From assembly GCA_021775805.1 (NCBI GenBank), contig JAJFHD010000005.1:1-58628 (forward strand): 58,628 nucleotides of DNA, written 5' to 3'. How positions within the stretch are numbered: the stretch's first letter is position 1; every line of letters begins with the position of its first letter. Below, piece after piece: positions 17,877 to 26,638 of the stretch. The stretch comes from Alphaproteobacteria bacterium (GTDB lineage Bacteria; Pseudomonadota; Alphaproteobacteria; Rhizobiales; JAJFHC01). The notes under the pieces are model-generated. The model had not been told where the DNA came from and did not search any database. It saw only the letters and a program-made list of their open reading frames with translations. A program made the translations under genes and the position numbers.

Positions 17877-18448
17877 TGAGGTCGTCGATGAAAGCGATTG
17901 CCCTCGCTGTCACGATAGCTGCCGCACCGGCCGCTGTCGCCATCGCAACAGTCAGCCACACCGCAGAGCCCTTCTCGCCTTATGTTGACGAGAAGGGCAA
18001 CATCACCGTCCCGGAGGATTTTCGCAACTGGTCGTTTATCGGCACCTGGGGTGTGGCAACAGACGAAGAGGATCAGGTCGGGTCAAAGGGATTTCACAAT
18101 GTCTATGTGCGTCCCGAAACCGCGGCAGCGTTCCGTTCAACAGGCAGATTTCCCGATGGTGCCGTGGTGGTGAAGGAGTTGCTCAAAGCAGCAACCGACA
18201 CGATGACAACCGGAGAAATCAGTTATGCGACGGAAACTGATGGCTGGTTCATCATGATCAAGGACACGAAGGGCCGCTTCAAGGGCAATCCATTGTGGGG
18301 AGACGGCTGGGGCTGGGCGTTGTTCAATGCGGACAACCGCGCAAAAACGGTAACAGAAGACTATCAGGCCGACTGCCTGCCTTGTCATGTCCCTGCCAAG
18401 CAGGACGACTGGATTTACGTTCGCGGATATCCAGCGCTCAAAAAATAG
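17873..18448 (+). CDS. Cytochrome P460-family protein, second of a pair
   Basis: The 191-residue product shows the same layout as its upstream neighbour: signal peptide (residues 1-31), PEDFRNWSFIGTWGVATD, FHNVYVRPETAAAFRSTGRFPDGAVVVKEL (candidate crosslink Lys101), and a C-terminal CLPCH heme motif at 168-172. The two proteins share the motif order but differ enough to be an old duplication. ATG 17873 overlaps the upstream stop by four bases, so translation is coupled. A role in hydroxylamine or NO detoxification is known for some relatives; substrate is not shown here. Confidence 0.85.
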   Translation: MMRSSMKAIALAVTIAAAPAAVAIATVSHTAEPFSPYVDEKGNITVPEDFRNWSFIGTWGVATDEEDQVGSKGFHNVYVRPETAAAFRSTGRFPDGAVVVKELLKAATDTMTTGEISYATETDGWFIMIKDTKGRFKGNPLWGDGWGWALFNADNRAKTVTEDYQADCLPCHVPAKQDDWIYVRGYPALKK

Positions 18449-18550
18449 CCCGCTGATGCCACGGCTACAGAGAGTTTCAGCAACTGAGTTTCCCCCGCAA
18501 CGCGAGATATCCATCTGGCCGTGCGGGCTGACATAGAAAGGTCAAACAGT

Positions 18551-18925
18551 ATGTCGGACAAATCTCTTTACGAACGTCTGGGCGGGTATGACGCCATCTC
18601 TGCCGTGGTCGCCGATTTGATGGTGCGGATCAAAGACGACGACAAGCTGAGCCGCTTCTACGACCACCGCGGAACGGACGGGGTCGCGCGCGAGGAGCAG
18701 CTGTTGGTTGATTATCTGTGTGCATCAACCGGCGGACCGATGGTTTACACGGGCCGTGACATGAAGACCCTGCATGCTGGGATGCACCTCGACGACGAAG
18801 ACTGGAGGCGCGCGATGGCTCACCTGACCTCGACTCTGGAGGCCTTTGAAGTGCCGGACCAGGAAAAAGGCGAGGTGCTGGGATTTCACGAAAACCTAAA
18901 GCCAGAGATCGTTGAAGTCTCTTGA
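18551..18925 (+). CDS. Truncated hemoglobin (group 1-like)
   Basis: ATG 18551 follows AAAGG by 9 bases. The 124-residue product begins SLYERLGGYDAISAVVADLM, the typical 2-on-2 globin opening (LYERLGG), and has the proximal His in DMKTLHAGMHL near residue 76. GGPMVYTGRDM is the conserved E-F region. Such globins bind O2 and NO and often act in NO dioxygenation. It sits just after the two P460 genes, which supports a joint role in handling reactive nitrogen species. There is no signal peptide, so it is cytoplasmic. Confidence 0.88.
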   Translation: MSDKSLYERLGGYDAISAVVADLMVRIKDDDKLSRFYDHRGTDGVAREEQLLVDYLCASTGGPMVYTGRDMKTLHAGMHLDDEDWRRAMAHLTSTLEAFEVPDQEKGEVLGFHENLKPEIVEVS

Positions 18926-19009
18926 AAGAGTTTTACCGGCGATGCTCGGATAAACCTATCTCGCCTCCAGGCGGCGATGGGGGTATCCGACCGAGCGAAA
19001 GGATACAGC

Positions 19010-19393
19010 ATGACCACGGTACGAGACCGTATCGAGGCGACCATCAAGTCGCTTGTCGAGAGCCTGAACGTTGGTGACGCGGCGGGTGTGGCTGCTCTCT
19101 ACACAGATGACGCAGCGTTACTGCCACCCGAATCCCGAAGGATCGATGGCCGCGAGGGAATTCAAAGCATCTGGCAAGGTCTCATTGATGCGGACATCCG
19201 CGACGTCGCGATGACCACGCTGGAAGTCGATGTTTTCGGCGATGTCGCCAATGAAGTCGGCATCCTGAGCGCAACGGCTCCTGGTGAGGACGGTAACCGG
19301 GCACAGTTGTCCGGCAAGTATGTGGCGGTGTGGAAGTGCGGCGGTGACGACACGTGGCGGCTGCACCGCGATATCTGGAACTTTGATGCGTAA
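19010..19393 (+). CDS. SgcJ/EcaC-type NTF2-like protein
   Basis: ATG 19010 follows AAAGGA by 6 bases. The 127-residue product starts with a helix, then LNVGDAAGVAALYTDDAALLPPESRRIDGREGIQSIWQGL, which fits the SnoaL/DUF4440 or SgcJ cone fold, and ends YVAVWKCGGDDTWRLHRDIWN. Members bind small hydrophobic ligands or act as enzymes; this one has no assigned substrate. It is last in the run of same-strand genes from 17.2 kb and converges with the cyclase gene. A hairpin lies between them. Confidence 0.8.
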   Translation: MTTVRDRIEATIKSLVESLNVGDAAGVAALYTDDAALLPPESRRIDGREGIQSIWQGLIDADIRDVAMTTLEVDVFGDVANEVGILSATAPGEDGNRAQLSGKYVAVWKCGGDDTWRLHRDIWNFDA

Positions 19394-19458
19394 GGGCGAA
19401 TACCGGTTTGGTCACCTTATGCCGGCGGTGCCTTCTTTCATCGAGACGGCCAATAGGC

Positions 19459-19477
19459 ACACGCCAGACCGGCGTGT
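19459..19477. terminator. Hairpin between convergent genes
   Basis: ACACGCC (19459-19465) pairs perfectly with GGCGTGT (19471-19477) around a five-base loop. It is in the convergent gap between the NTF2-like and cyclase genes, so it may stop transcripts from both sides. No long T-run follows, so it is not a classic intrinsic terminator. Confidence 0.35.
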
Positions 19478-19500
19478 CGGCAACCACGGCATGCATGTGT

Positions 19501-20721
19501 CTAATCGGCTGCGGCCAGGCTAAACAGCTCCTGAGGTTCGGGGATACCTCGCAGCACATGCTGACCAATTGAAAAGATTCGTTTGCGTTCCCTCACGGCC
19601 GATCCCGCCATCGCGGAGGAGATGATCAAGTCCTGTTCCAGCGGACGGCACATGGCCTGAATGCGCGCGACCATGTTGACTGCGGGCCCGATCACCGTGA
19701 AATCGAGACGGTCTTCGGACCCGATATTGCCGTACATCAGGTCGCCGAGGTGAAGCGCGAGGCTGAAATTGGTGAGAACCAAACCCTCGGCCTTCCGTCG
19801 GTTGTTGATCGTCGCCATGGTGCCCAGCAGTTCATCCGCGGCGCCAATCGCCCGCGAGCAGCAGGCGCCGCCGTCGTCCGAAAACTTGAAGATCGCAAGG
19901 AGTCCGTCTCCCATAAATTTGAGCACGTCGCCACCATAGGCTTCCACGGCGCCGACGACGGCACCGAAATACTCGTCCAGCATGGCAATCATCTGTTCGC
20001 CGGGTGTCGTTTCTGCAAGATTGGTGAAACCCTGCAAGTCGAAATACCAGATCACTGCTTTGATAGTCTGGGTCGTGCCTCGCTCAATCTCGCCGGTCAG
20101 AACACGACGGCCCGCATCCTTGCCAAGATAGGTTTTGGTCACTGTGCTGGCGACGTCATAGGTGAGGCGTGATTTGACCGCTATTGCAAAGTAGGGCAGC
20201 AATTCGAACACTTGCTGAAGCTGACCCGTATGGAATCCAGCCGGATCGTCTGTCGCGCATGAGAAGAATACGCCTTCCAGTGCGCTACTGCCATGGGAAG
20301 CCGTGTCATAACGGACAATGCCGGCGGCATAGTCCGTCATGCCTTCGCCCCGGAGTTTCTCAAGAATTGGAAATGCCAGTTCTTCACCGCTATCGAGACG
20401 ATGACGCAGGGTAGTCTCTCCCGACTTGAGCATGAAGTTAACCGGACTTTGCCGAAACGCCGCAAGCTCCTGGACGGTCCGCTTCTGTGGACTGTACTCC
20501 ACGCGGTCTTCGTCTGGGCGCCAGATATAGGTGAGCGCACCAAACTGCGGATGCAGGGTACGCATGCCAATGCTGGCCCGCTTCATTGGAAATCCAGCCA
20601 GGTTGATGAGCTCAGCAAAACCGGCAAGCTGCTCTTCAATCGGCAGCCCGTTTAAGCCACGTTCGATGATCCGATCAACAAGACCGCTGAGATCGAGCAG
20701 GAGTGAATCCGTACATGCCAT
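19501..20721 (-). CDS. Class III adenylate/guanylate cyclase
   Basis: The 406-residue product has no membrane segment. The N-terminal ~200 residues (LAGFAELINLAGFPMKRASIGMRTLHPQF) form a domain seen in soluble cyclases of alphaproteobacteria, with no catalytic motif I can name. The C-terminal cyclase domain (about 215-385) has the metal-binding Asp pair in WYFDLQGFTNLAE and VLKFMGDGLLAIF, and DFTVIGPAVNMVARIQ with the conserved D, N and R of the purine and transition-state positions. Whether it makes cAMP or cGMP is not clear. Its gene is convergent with the NTF2-like gene and has a long (492-base) upstream gap. Confidence 0.9.
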   Translation of the reverse strand: MACTDSLLLDLSGLVDRIIERGLNGLPIEEQLAGFAELINLAGFPMKRASIGMRTLHPQFGALTYIWRPDEDRVEYSPQKRTVQELAAFRQSPVNFMLKSGETTLRHRLDSGEELAFPILEKLRGEGMTDYAAGIVRYDTASHGSSALEGVFFSCATDDPAGFHTGQLQQVFELLPYFAIAVKSRLTYDVASTVTKTYLGKDAGRRVLTGEIERGTTQTIKAVIWYFDLQGFTNLAETTPGEQMIAMLDEYFGAVVGAVEAYGGDVLKFMGDGLLAIFKFSDDGGACCSRAIGAADELLGTMATINNRRKAEGLVLTNFSLALHLGDLMYGNIGSEDRLDFTVIGPAVNMVARIQAMCRPLEQDLIISSAMAGSAVRERKRIFSIGQHVLRGIPEPQELFSLAAAD

Positions 20722-21213
20722 CCGAATTGATATCGCGTTGCGTCAAGGAACGTCTTGCAAACACAGGCTTGCAGAACGCACCCGCCAATACAAGACCCGC
20801 GAAAGACCTGCGACGGCATCCATCAATCCAAACCAGGACCGGACAATCTCCCGACGGGTGATTTGGCATTGCAACATTTGTGTGTCCTGACAATCTACAG
20901 CCTGTCGAGTACCAGTCATGCGCCCGGTTCGTGGGTCCAAAACTGATGAATCAAAAGAACCGTGCGAACACGTCGCGGAGATGCTGACAGCATCCAGGGC
21001 GGTGATCTGAGCCCCCGATGTTGTAGCAAATTAACGACGATGCCGCCCAAAAGACGCCAGAATCCAACAATCTTCCGATAGTACACCGCATTTAACGCTG
21101 CTTTGACGCCCCTGTGACGGTCCAGTGACGACCGCGCCATATGTCTCTCACAGAGGCGACACACTTAACGTTTCACACTTGACAGAGCGCAGACTCTGAA
21201 GCGGGAGAAGACC
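20722..21213. other. Intergenic region, no gene recognised
   Basis: The 492 bases between the cyclase start and a small gene at 21214 contain no reading frame I can support. A TTGACA at 21179-21184 has no matching -10 element at the right distance. The region could hold a promoter of the cyclase on the minus strand. Confidence 0.3.
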
Positions 21214-21372
21214 ATGAACATCGCAACACAGAAATTCGAAACAAAACCCAGCACCAGCACGGCGCCCACAAGCAGCGTTGGCATTGTAAGGATTGTCGTC
21301 GATGGCCTTGTCCGGTGGTCTGATCGGCGTCTGGCGCTGCAGCAGTTCTACCAGGTTCCGCTTCAGCACTGA
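21214..21372 (+). CDS. Small protein, 52 residues
   Basis: ATG 21214 follows GGGAG by 6 bases, a good ribosome site, and the frame ends with TGA at 21370-21372. The peptide starts MNIATQKFETKPSTSTAPTS, low-complexity and polar, then has IVRIVVDGLVRWSDRRLALQ, a basic amphipathic stretch. The latter recalls the start of the short DUF1127 regulators of alphaproteobacteria, but the usual C-terminal signature is absent. I regard it as a real but unassigned small gene. It lies 129 bases before the GST gene. Confidence 0.5.
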   Translation: MNIATQKFETKPSTSTAPTSSVGIVRIVVDGLVRWSDRRLALQQFYQVPLQH

Positions 21373-21501
21373 AATGAGTCCGATCGAAGCGCCTTGAAGC
21401 CAGTTTCATTGTGATTGTCCAGGAAAGATCGTCGTTGTCCCGGTGGACAGCATTTCATGCGCCCCATAGATTAGACGAACCGGACAACGAGGACGATCTT
21501 G

Positions 21502-22110
21502 ATGAAGCTGTATGACGGCGGTGCGCCAAGCCCCAGACGTGTGCGGATTTTCATCGCCGAGAAAGGTCTCGACATTCCCAAGGTCGAACTCGACCTGACC
21601 GCCGGCGACAACCGGCATCCCGACTTCCTGAAACTCAACTCCCTGGGCCAGGTCCCGGTTCTCGAACTTGACGATAGGACCGTGATCAGCGAGAGCATCG
21701 CGATCTGCCGCTATCTTGAGGAAACCCATCCCGATCCAGCCTTGTTTGGCAGCGACGCGGTAGAGCGGGCCCGGATCGAGATGTGGAACCGGCGCATGGA
21801 AATCGAGATACTCGGTACACTCGCCAATGTCGCCATGCACACGTTGCCCTATTTCAAGGACAAGGGCATTCAGGTTCCAGCTTTCGCCGACGCCCAGCGC
21901 GAGGCGGCCCAAACCAAGTGGGCCTGGCTCAATGACGAGCTTTCCGATGGCCGGGCCTTTGTTGCCGGCGAGGTGTTTTCGATTGCCGACATCACAGGTA
22001 TGGCGGCATCCATGGTTGCCGAATTTGTCGACCTCAAGCCCGGAGAACACCTGCACCACGTCCGGGCCTGGGAAGAGACGTTGCGGTCCCGGCACAGCTG
22101 GAGCGTTTAG
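21502..22110 (+). CDS. Glutathione S-transferase-like protein
   Basis: The product of about 202 residues has the thioredoxin-fold N terminus (LYDGGAPSPRRVRIFIAEKGLD, with Ser near residue 10), the cis-proline and ES segment LGQVPVLELDDRTVISESIAICRYLEE, and an all-helical C-terminal half (VAGEVFSIADITGMAASM, with the conserved N-capping and D of GSTs). TTG 21499 directly before ATG 21502 is a possible alternative start. AGGA lies a few bases upstream. Substrate is not known. A short hairpin with a T-run follows the gene. Confidence 0.85.
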   Translation: MKLYDGGAPSPRRVRIFIAEKGLDIPKVELDLTAGDNRHPDFLKLNSLGQVPVLELDDRTVISESIAICRYLEETHPDPALFGSDAVERARIEMWNRRMEIEILGTLANVAMHTLPYFKDKGIQVPAFADAQREAAQTKWAWLNDELSDGRAFVAGEVFSIADITGMAASMVAEFVDLKPGEHLHHVRAWEETLRSRHSWSV

Positions 22111-22144
22111 CGGAAACTTTTGCAATTGCTGCACGACCCTCAGC

Positions 22145-22169
22145 CCGGCGTAGACGACGGCCGGTTTTT
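22145..22169 (+). terminator. Possible intrinsic terminator
   Basis: CCGGC (22145-22149) pairs with GCCGG (22160-22164) and is directly followed by TTTTT (22165-22169). The stem is short (5 bp), so this is a weak case. It would end the GST transcript before the next gene, whose start is at 22185. Confidence 0.35.
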
Positions 22170-22184
22170 GGGTGATAAGCCCCT

Positions 22185-23009
22185 ATGTCCAAGACGATTG
22201 TCACCGGCGCAGACGAACGCTACTGGCGCTGTCTCTATCAACTTCTGATTTCCGTCGAACGCCACCGGGTACAATCGACTGCGTCGCTGATTGCCTATGA
22301 TCTGGGCCTGCAGCCGGCCACACTGGCAATCCTTCGCAAACGCTTCGGCTGGTGTGATTTTCGTCCGTTCGACTTTGAACTCTACCCCGCCCACGTCCGC
22401 CTTGAGGCCGGCGCCTTCGCCTGGAAACCGGTCATCGTCGCCGGTGTGATGGAGGAAACCCTCGGACCGGTTCTGTGGCTCGACAGCGCCACCATCATCA
22501 AACAACCGCTCTCACCGATCTTCGACATTATCGAACAGATCGGCACGTTTACCCTGAAAGGCCAGGCGACGCTGCGTGAACGTTGCGATCCGCTGGTGAT
22601 CCGGGCACTCAATCTCTCCGGGGCAATTCTGGGCGAAAATGAACGGGTCGCAACCCTGGCAGGCTTTGATGCCGGGCGCCCGGCGGTTCTGGACCTCGCG
22701 CGCTCCTGGCGGTCTCACGCCCTGATCAAGGATCACATCCGCCCAGACGGTCTCACTATCGAGCGCCATATGAACGACCAGGCGGTGCTCTCCGGTCTCG
22801 TCTTGAAAGCTTGGCACCACGGGTTCATCGAGCTCAACGACCATTGCGTCGACATCAGTGCGCCTGATCCTGTCCCGTGGCTGTCGACGCGCAACAAGGT
22901 CCCGCCGACCCTGCCGGTCTGGGCCGACCCGTTGGCCCGTGCCTGGTACGCCACCTACAAGCTGGTGGACCGGAACTGGATCGCCTTCAACCGCCGGCGT
23001 GGCCGCTGA
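22185..23009 (+). CDS. GT-A-like glycosyltransferase-type protein (DUF1647-like)
   Basis: The 274-residue product begins MSKTIVTGADERYWRCLYQLLIS. AFAWKPVIVAGVMEETLGPVLWLDSATIIKQPL near residues 85-115 resembles the metal/donor-binding segment of GT-A folds and of the DUF1647 family, which have W-K-P and LW-L-D-S patterns. The C-terminal half contains MNDQAVLSGLVLKAW, the N-D-Q-A acceptor-side pattern of some glycosyltransferases. I infer a nucleotide-sugar-dependent transferase, but the D-x-D motif is only present as LDS. It lies right after a possible terminator and converges with the M20 peptidase gene. Confidence 0.5.
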   Translation: MSKTIVTGADERYWRCLYQLLISVERHRVQSTASLIAYDLGLQPATLAILRKRFGWCDFRPFDFELYPAHVRLEAGAFAWKPVIVAGVMEETLGPVLWLDSATIIKQPLSPIFDIIEQIGTFTLKGQATLRERCDPLVIRALNLSGAILGENERVATLAGFDAGRPAVLDLARSWRSHALIKDHIRPDGLTIERHMNDQAVLSGLVLKAWHHGFIELNDHCVDISAPDPVPWLSTRNKVPPTLPVWADPLARAWYATYKLVDRNWIAFNRRRGR

Positions 23010-23039
23010 CGCTGCACGTGTTGTAGAGGGTGACGCCTA

Positions 23040-24320
23040 TTACAAAGGATCAAGTCCGCACCAGTCGGCAATGTAGAGCGCCACGGTCTTGGTCACTCGC
23101 CGGATCGAGTCGAGGCTGACCCGTTCGTCGAACCCGTGGATGTTTTCAGAACGCGGGCCGTACACCAGGCACGGGCAATCGCCGTAGAGAACAAACACCC
23201 GCCCGTCGAGATAGGCCGGCGTAACAGCCGCTTCGAGCGTCCGTCCCTCATAAACGCTTTCAAAGGCCCGGGCGAGCGTCGCTTCCGCCTCGCTGCCTTC
23301 CTCGAGCACATACCCTTGCGCGAAGAAGCCGTTATAGGTGACCTTCGGCGGATTGTTCGACAGAAACGCGTCCTTGTGGCTGGCGGCCGCGATACAGGCC
23401 TCGATCTCGCGGGCGGCATCGACCGGATCGACGCCCGGGTAGATCGCCGCCCTGATGTCCATGGTACACCACGCCGGCACGCTCGATGCCCAGTCGCCGC
23501 CGGCGATCTTGCCCACATTGATGTTGATCGGGTGCTCGAGATCCTCGAAATACCGGTACTGATCCTTGCGGCTGTTCCATTCCGCCTCGAGACCCTTGAG
23601 CGCCTCGATCACCGGCCAGGCCGCAAGGATGGCGCTCGACCCTGTCGTCGCAGTCTGCACATGGACCGGCACCCCGCGGATCTCCACCTTGAACCAGATG
23701 ACGCCTGCATTGGCACGCACCAGCATGTCGTCTTCGGGCTCGGTAATGATCGCGGCATCCGCCGTGAATCCGCGCACAAACGCCGACAGGGCGCCATTGC
23801 CTGTGCATTCTTCTTCCGTGACGGACTGCACGTGAACTGTCGCCGCCGGTGAAAAGCCGGCGCGCCTGATCGCATCCATTGCAAACACATTGACCGCAAT
23901 ACCGGCCTTCATGTCGCCGCTGCCGCGTCCGTAGAGCCAGTCGCCCACGATCCGCGGTTCATAAGGCGACTCCGTCCACATGTCGGTCGGTCCGGTCGGC
24001 ACGACGTCGATATGGCCGTTGAGGATCAGCGACTTGCCGCGCTCCTGGTCGGGGCGGTGGGTGCCGACCACATTGATGGCATTATCGTAATTGACGTCGA
24101 CCGGCGAGAACCCGGGATGTTCCTTGATCTGCTCGAGATCGATCGCCCAGCGGTCCATGGCATAACCGCGGTCCGCCAGCGCCTTGTACATGAAATCCTG
24201 GGCGGTGTGCTCCTGGCCCCGCTGACTTGGCAGCCGGACGAGGTCCTGGATAAACCGGACCTGGTCGCCAAAACCGGCGTCCACGGCTTCAAGAATGCGG
24301 GATTTTGTATCGTCGGTCAT
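23040..24320 (-). CDS. ArgE/DapE-family M20 peptidase or deacylase
   Basis: The 426-residue product has the M20 metal-binding motifs LILNGHIDVVP (His and Asp), LYGRGSGDMKAG (bridging Asp), VTEEECTGNGAL (catalytic Glu, then metal Glu) and ITEPEDDM. A dimerisation domain follows (NININVGKIAGGDWASSVPAWCTMDI). Members hydrolyse N-acyl amino acids or small peptides with two zinc ions. It is probably cytoplasmic. It follows a LysE exporter gene in the same direction, with a gap of 33 bases, so a link between an N-acyl amino acid and export is plausible. Confidence 0.88.
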   Translation of the reverse strand: MTDDTKSRILEAVDAGFGDQVRFIQDLVRLPSQRGQEHTAQDFMYKALADRGYAMDRWAIDLEQIKEHPGFSPVDVNYDNAINVVGTHRPDQERGKSLILNGHIDVVPTGPTDMWTESPYEPRIVGDWLYGRGSGDMKAGIAVNVFAMDAIRRAGFSPAATVHVQSVTEEECTGNGALSAFVRGFTADAAIITEPEDDMLVRANAGVIWFKVEIRGVPVHVQTATTGSSAILAAWPVIEALKGLEAEWNSRKDQYRYFEDLEHPININVGKIAGGDWASSVPAWCTMDIRAAIYPGVDPVDAAREIEACIAAASHKDAFLSNNPPKVTYNGFFAQGYVLEEGSEAEATLARAFESVYEGRTLEAAVTPAYLDGRVFVLYGDCPCLVYGPRSENIHGFDERVSLDSIRRVTKTVALYIADWCGLDPL

Positions 24321-24353
24321 GCAGCGTCTTTCTGGTTGTTTGGTTTTGTTGCG

Positions 24354-24998
24354 TCAGTCGCCGGCAAGTTGCCGGACGATCAGCCGGACGCCGAAGACAA
24401 CGAAGAGCGTGCCGATCAGTTTTTCGATCACGGTGCGGAAACGTTCGTAGACCCGGCGGGGTGCCGGCTTCAGGAAGATCCAGCCAAGGAATGAAAGATA
24501 GGAAACGTTCATCACAATCATGACGCCGACGCAGGCCAGACCGGTAACGAGACTGGCATTGAGAACCCCCGAAGCCGCAAAGATACTGGTGATGAAAACA
24601 ACCGCCTGGGCATTCGAAAGCCCGGTGGCAAAGCCCCGCGATGCCGACGTCAGATAGGGACTCCGGTCGGTCGGATATGCTTCCGAGTTACCTTGTTGAG
24701 TGCTTGAACCGTCGCGCCGCAGCCACAGCCGAACACCAAAGTAGATCAGATAAACACCGCCGAGCACGTGCACGGCGAGTTTCAGCCACGGGAAGGCGAC
24801 CAGCACTGCCGCCATGCCGAACAGCGCGCACAGCGCGATCAGAACAATGGCCGTCATGTTGGCGGCGATGGCGACGCCGACGTGTGACCAGGGCCGGGTC
24901 AGCGCCAGATGTGTGACCATCAGGGAATTCGGCCCGGGTGTCGGCACGATGACGGCCCACAGCAGGGCAAATGCGGTAACGACCGTCAGTTCCGGCAT
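24354..24998 (-). CDS. LysE/RhtB-family translocator
   Basis: The 214-residue product has six predicted membrane helices and the family opening (PTPGPNSLMVTHLAL, with PGPN near residue 19). GFATGLSNAQAVVFITSIFAASG contains the second conserved N-x-Q/K region of the family. It is likely an amino-acid exporter. It heads a two-gene unit with the M20 gene downstream and is divergent from the MFS gene at 25180. Confidence 0.85.
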   Translation of the reverse strand: MPELTVVTAFALLWAVIVPTPGPNSLMVTHLALTRPWSHVGVAIAANMTAIVLIALCALFGMAAVLVAFPWLKLAVHVLGGVYLIYFGVRLWLRRDGSSTQQGNSEAYPTDRSPYLTSASRGFATGLSNAQAVVFITSIFAASGVLNASLVTGLACVGVMIVMNVSYLSFLGWIFLKPAPRRVYERFRTVIEKLIGTLFVVFGVRLIVRQLAGD

Positions 24999-25179
24999 GA
25001 TTAAAGGCCGCCCCGCCGATCGCTGGTGAAAACGGATTCGTGCATGATTTGCCTCTGCCCTGTGCTATTGGAATGGAGCGTGCAATGTGTCAGCGAACGA
25101 CCGGGTTGTCTACGGTGTGTGCATTGCTTTTGGCTGCGGATATAGGCGCTGCGCCATCCAGGGGAGAAGAGTCACGGCG

Positions 25180-26352
25180 ATGAGATCCGGATTGCTTGTT
25201 TTGTTCTCCTTGGGCCATTGCGCCAATGATTTCGCGCCTGTGGGCATGTATCTCCTGATTCCTGCGTTCGGGGTCGCCATGGGCCTGTCGCCATCCGAAG
25301 TCGGCCTGCTGTTTACGATCCATGCGTTTGGTTCCGCGCTCATCTTTGTGCCGGCAGGCGTGCTGACAGATCATGTGGCGAACAGGGGCATCCTTCTGGT
25401 CGCGACCTTTTTCTGGGTCGGCATCGGTTACCTCGGTGCATCGTTCGCCGATAGCTATTGGACGTTCGCCATTCTGATCGCGGTTGCCGGCATGGGGGAC
25501 GCGGCATGGCACCCGATCGCCACCGGTGTCCTGGCTCAGGTCTACGGCAAACGCCGCGCCTATGCGCTCGGTGTTCATGCGGTTGGCGGTCACATGGCGG
25601 AAGTGCTTGCCCTGATCGTTGCCGGTTTTCTCCTGAGCGTCGTCGACTGGCGCACGGCAACGCAGATCATGGTGGTGCCCGGCCTTATCATGGGTGTGGT
25701 GTTTCTGTTTGCCGCCCGCATCGTTCCCCGACTGGAGGCCGTCAGACCGACGCGCGCCGATTTCACCGACGTCTGGCAGATCTGGTCATCGCGTTCGGGG
25801 ATTCGGGTCATCGGCCTGTTCACGTTCTATAACATGGCCCTGTTTGCGATCATGAGCATGACGCCGCTCTACCTGCAGGACGTGTTCAGTTATTCCTGGC
25901 GCGAAACGGCAATAGCCCTTGCCCTGATGATGGTGTTCGGGGCGCTGGCGCAGCCGGCCATGGGCAAGCTGTCCGACCGCATCGGCCGCCGCACGATCAC
26001 GGTCAGCGGCAACATAGTGGCTGCACTGGCGGCGCTCGGGGCCTGGTGGTTTCCCGGTCTGGTGCCGAGCCTGCTGTGTCTTGGCATTGCTCTTACGATT
26101 CTCGTGGCCATCCGGGCCGTCTTGCTGGCCGCCGCGGTCGATCATGCCGGCAGGCGTGAGGGCACCAGCCTCGGGCTGGCCTTCGCCTTCATGGACGGGC
26201 TTGGCGCATCGGCAGCGGTGCTTGCCGGGATCGTCGGTGAAATCGATCTGGCGCTCGCTTTCCTGCTGGCCGCCGGCTTTTCCGTAATGGCCGTCGTACT
26301 GGCCCTCGCCGGTCACAGGGACAGGCCGGTCCCGGTATTGGAGACGTCGTGA
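25180..26352 (+). CDS. MFS transporter
   Basis: ATG 25180 is chosen because the preceding 31 residues from a GTG at 25087 look unlike a transporter start; AGGGGAG lies upstream, though 13 bases away. The 390-residue product has about 12 helices and the MFS loop PAGVLTDHVANRG near residue 65 (G-x-L-x-D). The second half has GKLSDRIGRRTITVSGN. An exporter or uptake permease of unknown substrate is inferred. The last base overlaps the first of the following small gene. Confidence 0.83.
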   Translation: MRSGLLVLFSLGHCANDFAPVGMYLLIPAFGVAMGLSPSEVGLLFTIHAFGSALIFVPAGVLTDHVANRGILLVATFFWVGIGYLGASFADSYWTFAILIAVAGMGDAAWHPIATGVLAQVYGKRRAYALGVHAVGGHMAEVLALIVAGFLLSVVDWRTATQIMVVPGLIMGVVFLFAARIVPRLEAVRPTRADFTDVWQIWSSRSGIRVIGLFTFYNMALFAIMSMTPLYLQDVFSYSWRETAIALALMMVFGALAQPAMGKLSDRIGRRTITVSGNIVAALAALGAWWFPGLVPSLLCLGIALTILVAIRAVLLAAAVDHAGRREGTSLGLAFAFMDGLGASAAVLAGIVGEIDLALAFLLAAGFSVMAVVLALAGHRDRPVPVLETS

Positions 26353-26638
26353 TGTCACAGACTGGAATCTCCGGTGATCGGTTGGCCGGCGTGAAGACCG
26401 CCTACTGCATATTGCGCGACACCGTGCTCGAGTTCGTCGCGCAGCATCCGGATCCGATCGTCGGAAAATTCAAGAAGAGTGTCGGGAACTGGGGGCAAGC
26501 CTGGTGCGAAGTGACACCGCGCCACCTGCCTGCGGCAGACTTTCTGGCAGCATCCCTGTCCGCTACGGCGCCCCGGTGATGGTGTTCTATATCTGGCAAC
26601 GCGGCGACCTGCGCGAGAAATCAACTTTTACCGGATAG
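26352..26638 (+). pseudogene. Small gene, apparently frameshifted
   Basis: From ATG 26352 a 75-residue frame (MSQTGISGDRLAGVKTAYCI...) ends at TGA 26577. In the next frame, the sequence from about 26546 continues as GSIPVRYGAPVMVFYIWQRG up to TAG 26636-26638, a protein-like tail that overlaps the neighbouring convergent gene. Together the two parts make a plausible protein of about 95 residues joined by a one-base slip near 26540-26550. Alternatives are a sequence error, a natural short protein, or chance. No family is recognised. Confidence 0.4.

Noticed and set aside
21179..21184. TTGACA as a promoter for the small gene at 21214
   Set aside because: No -10 element at 16-18 bases distance.
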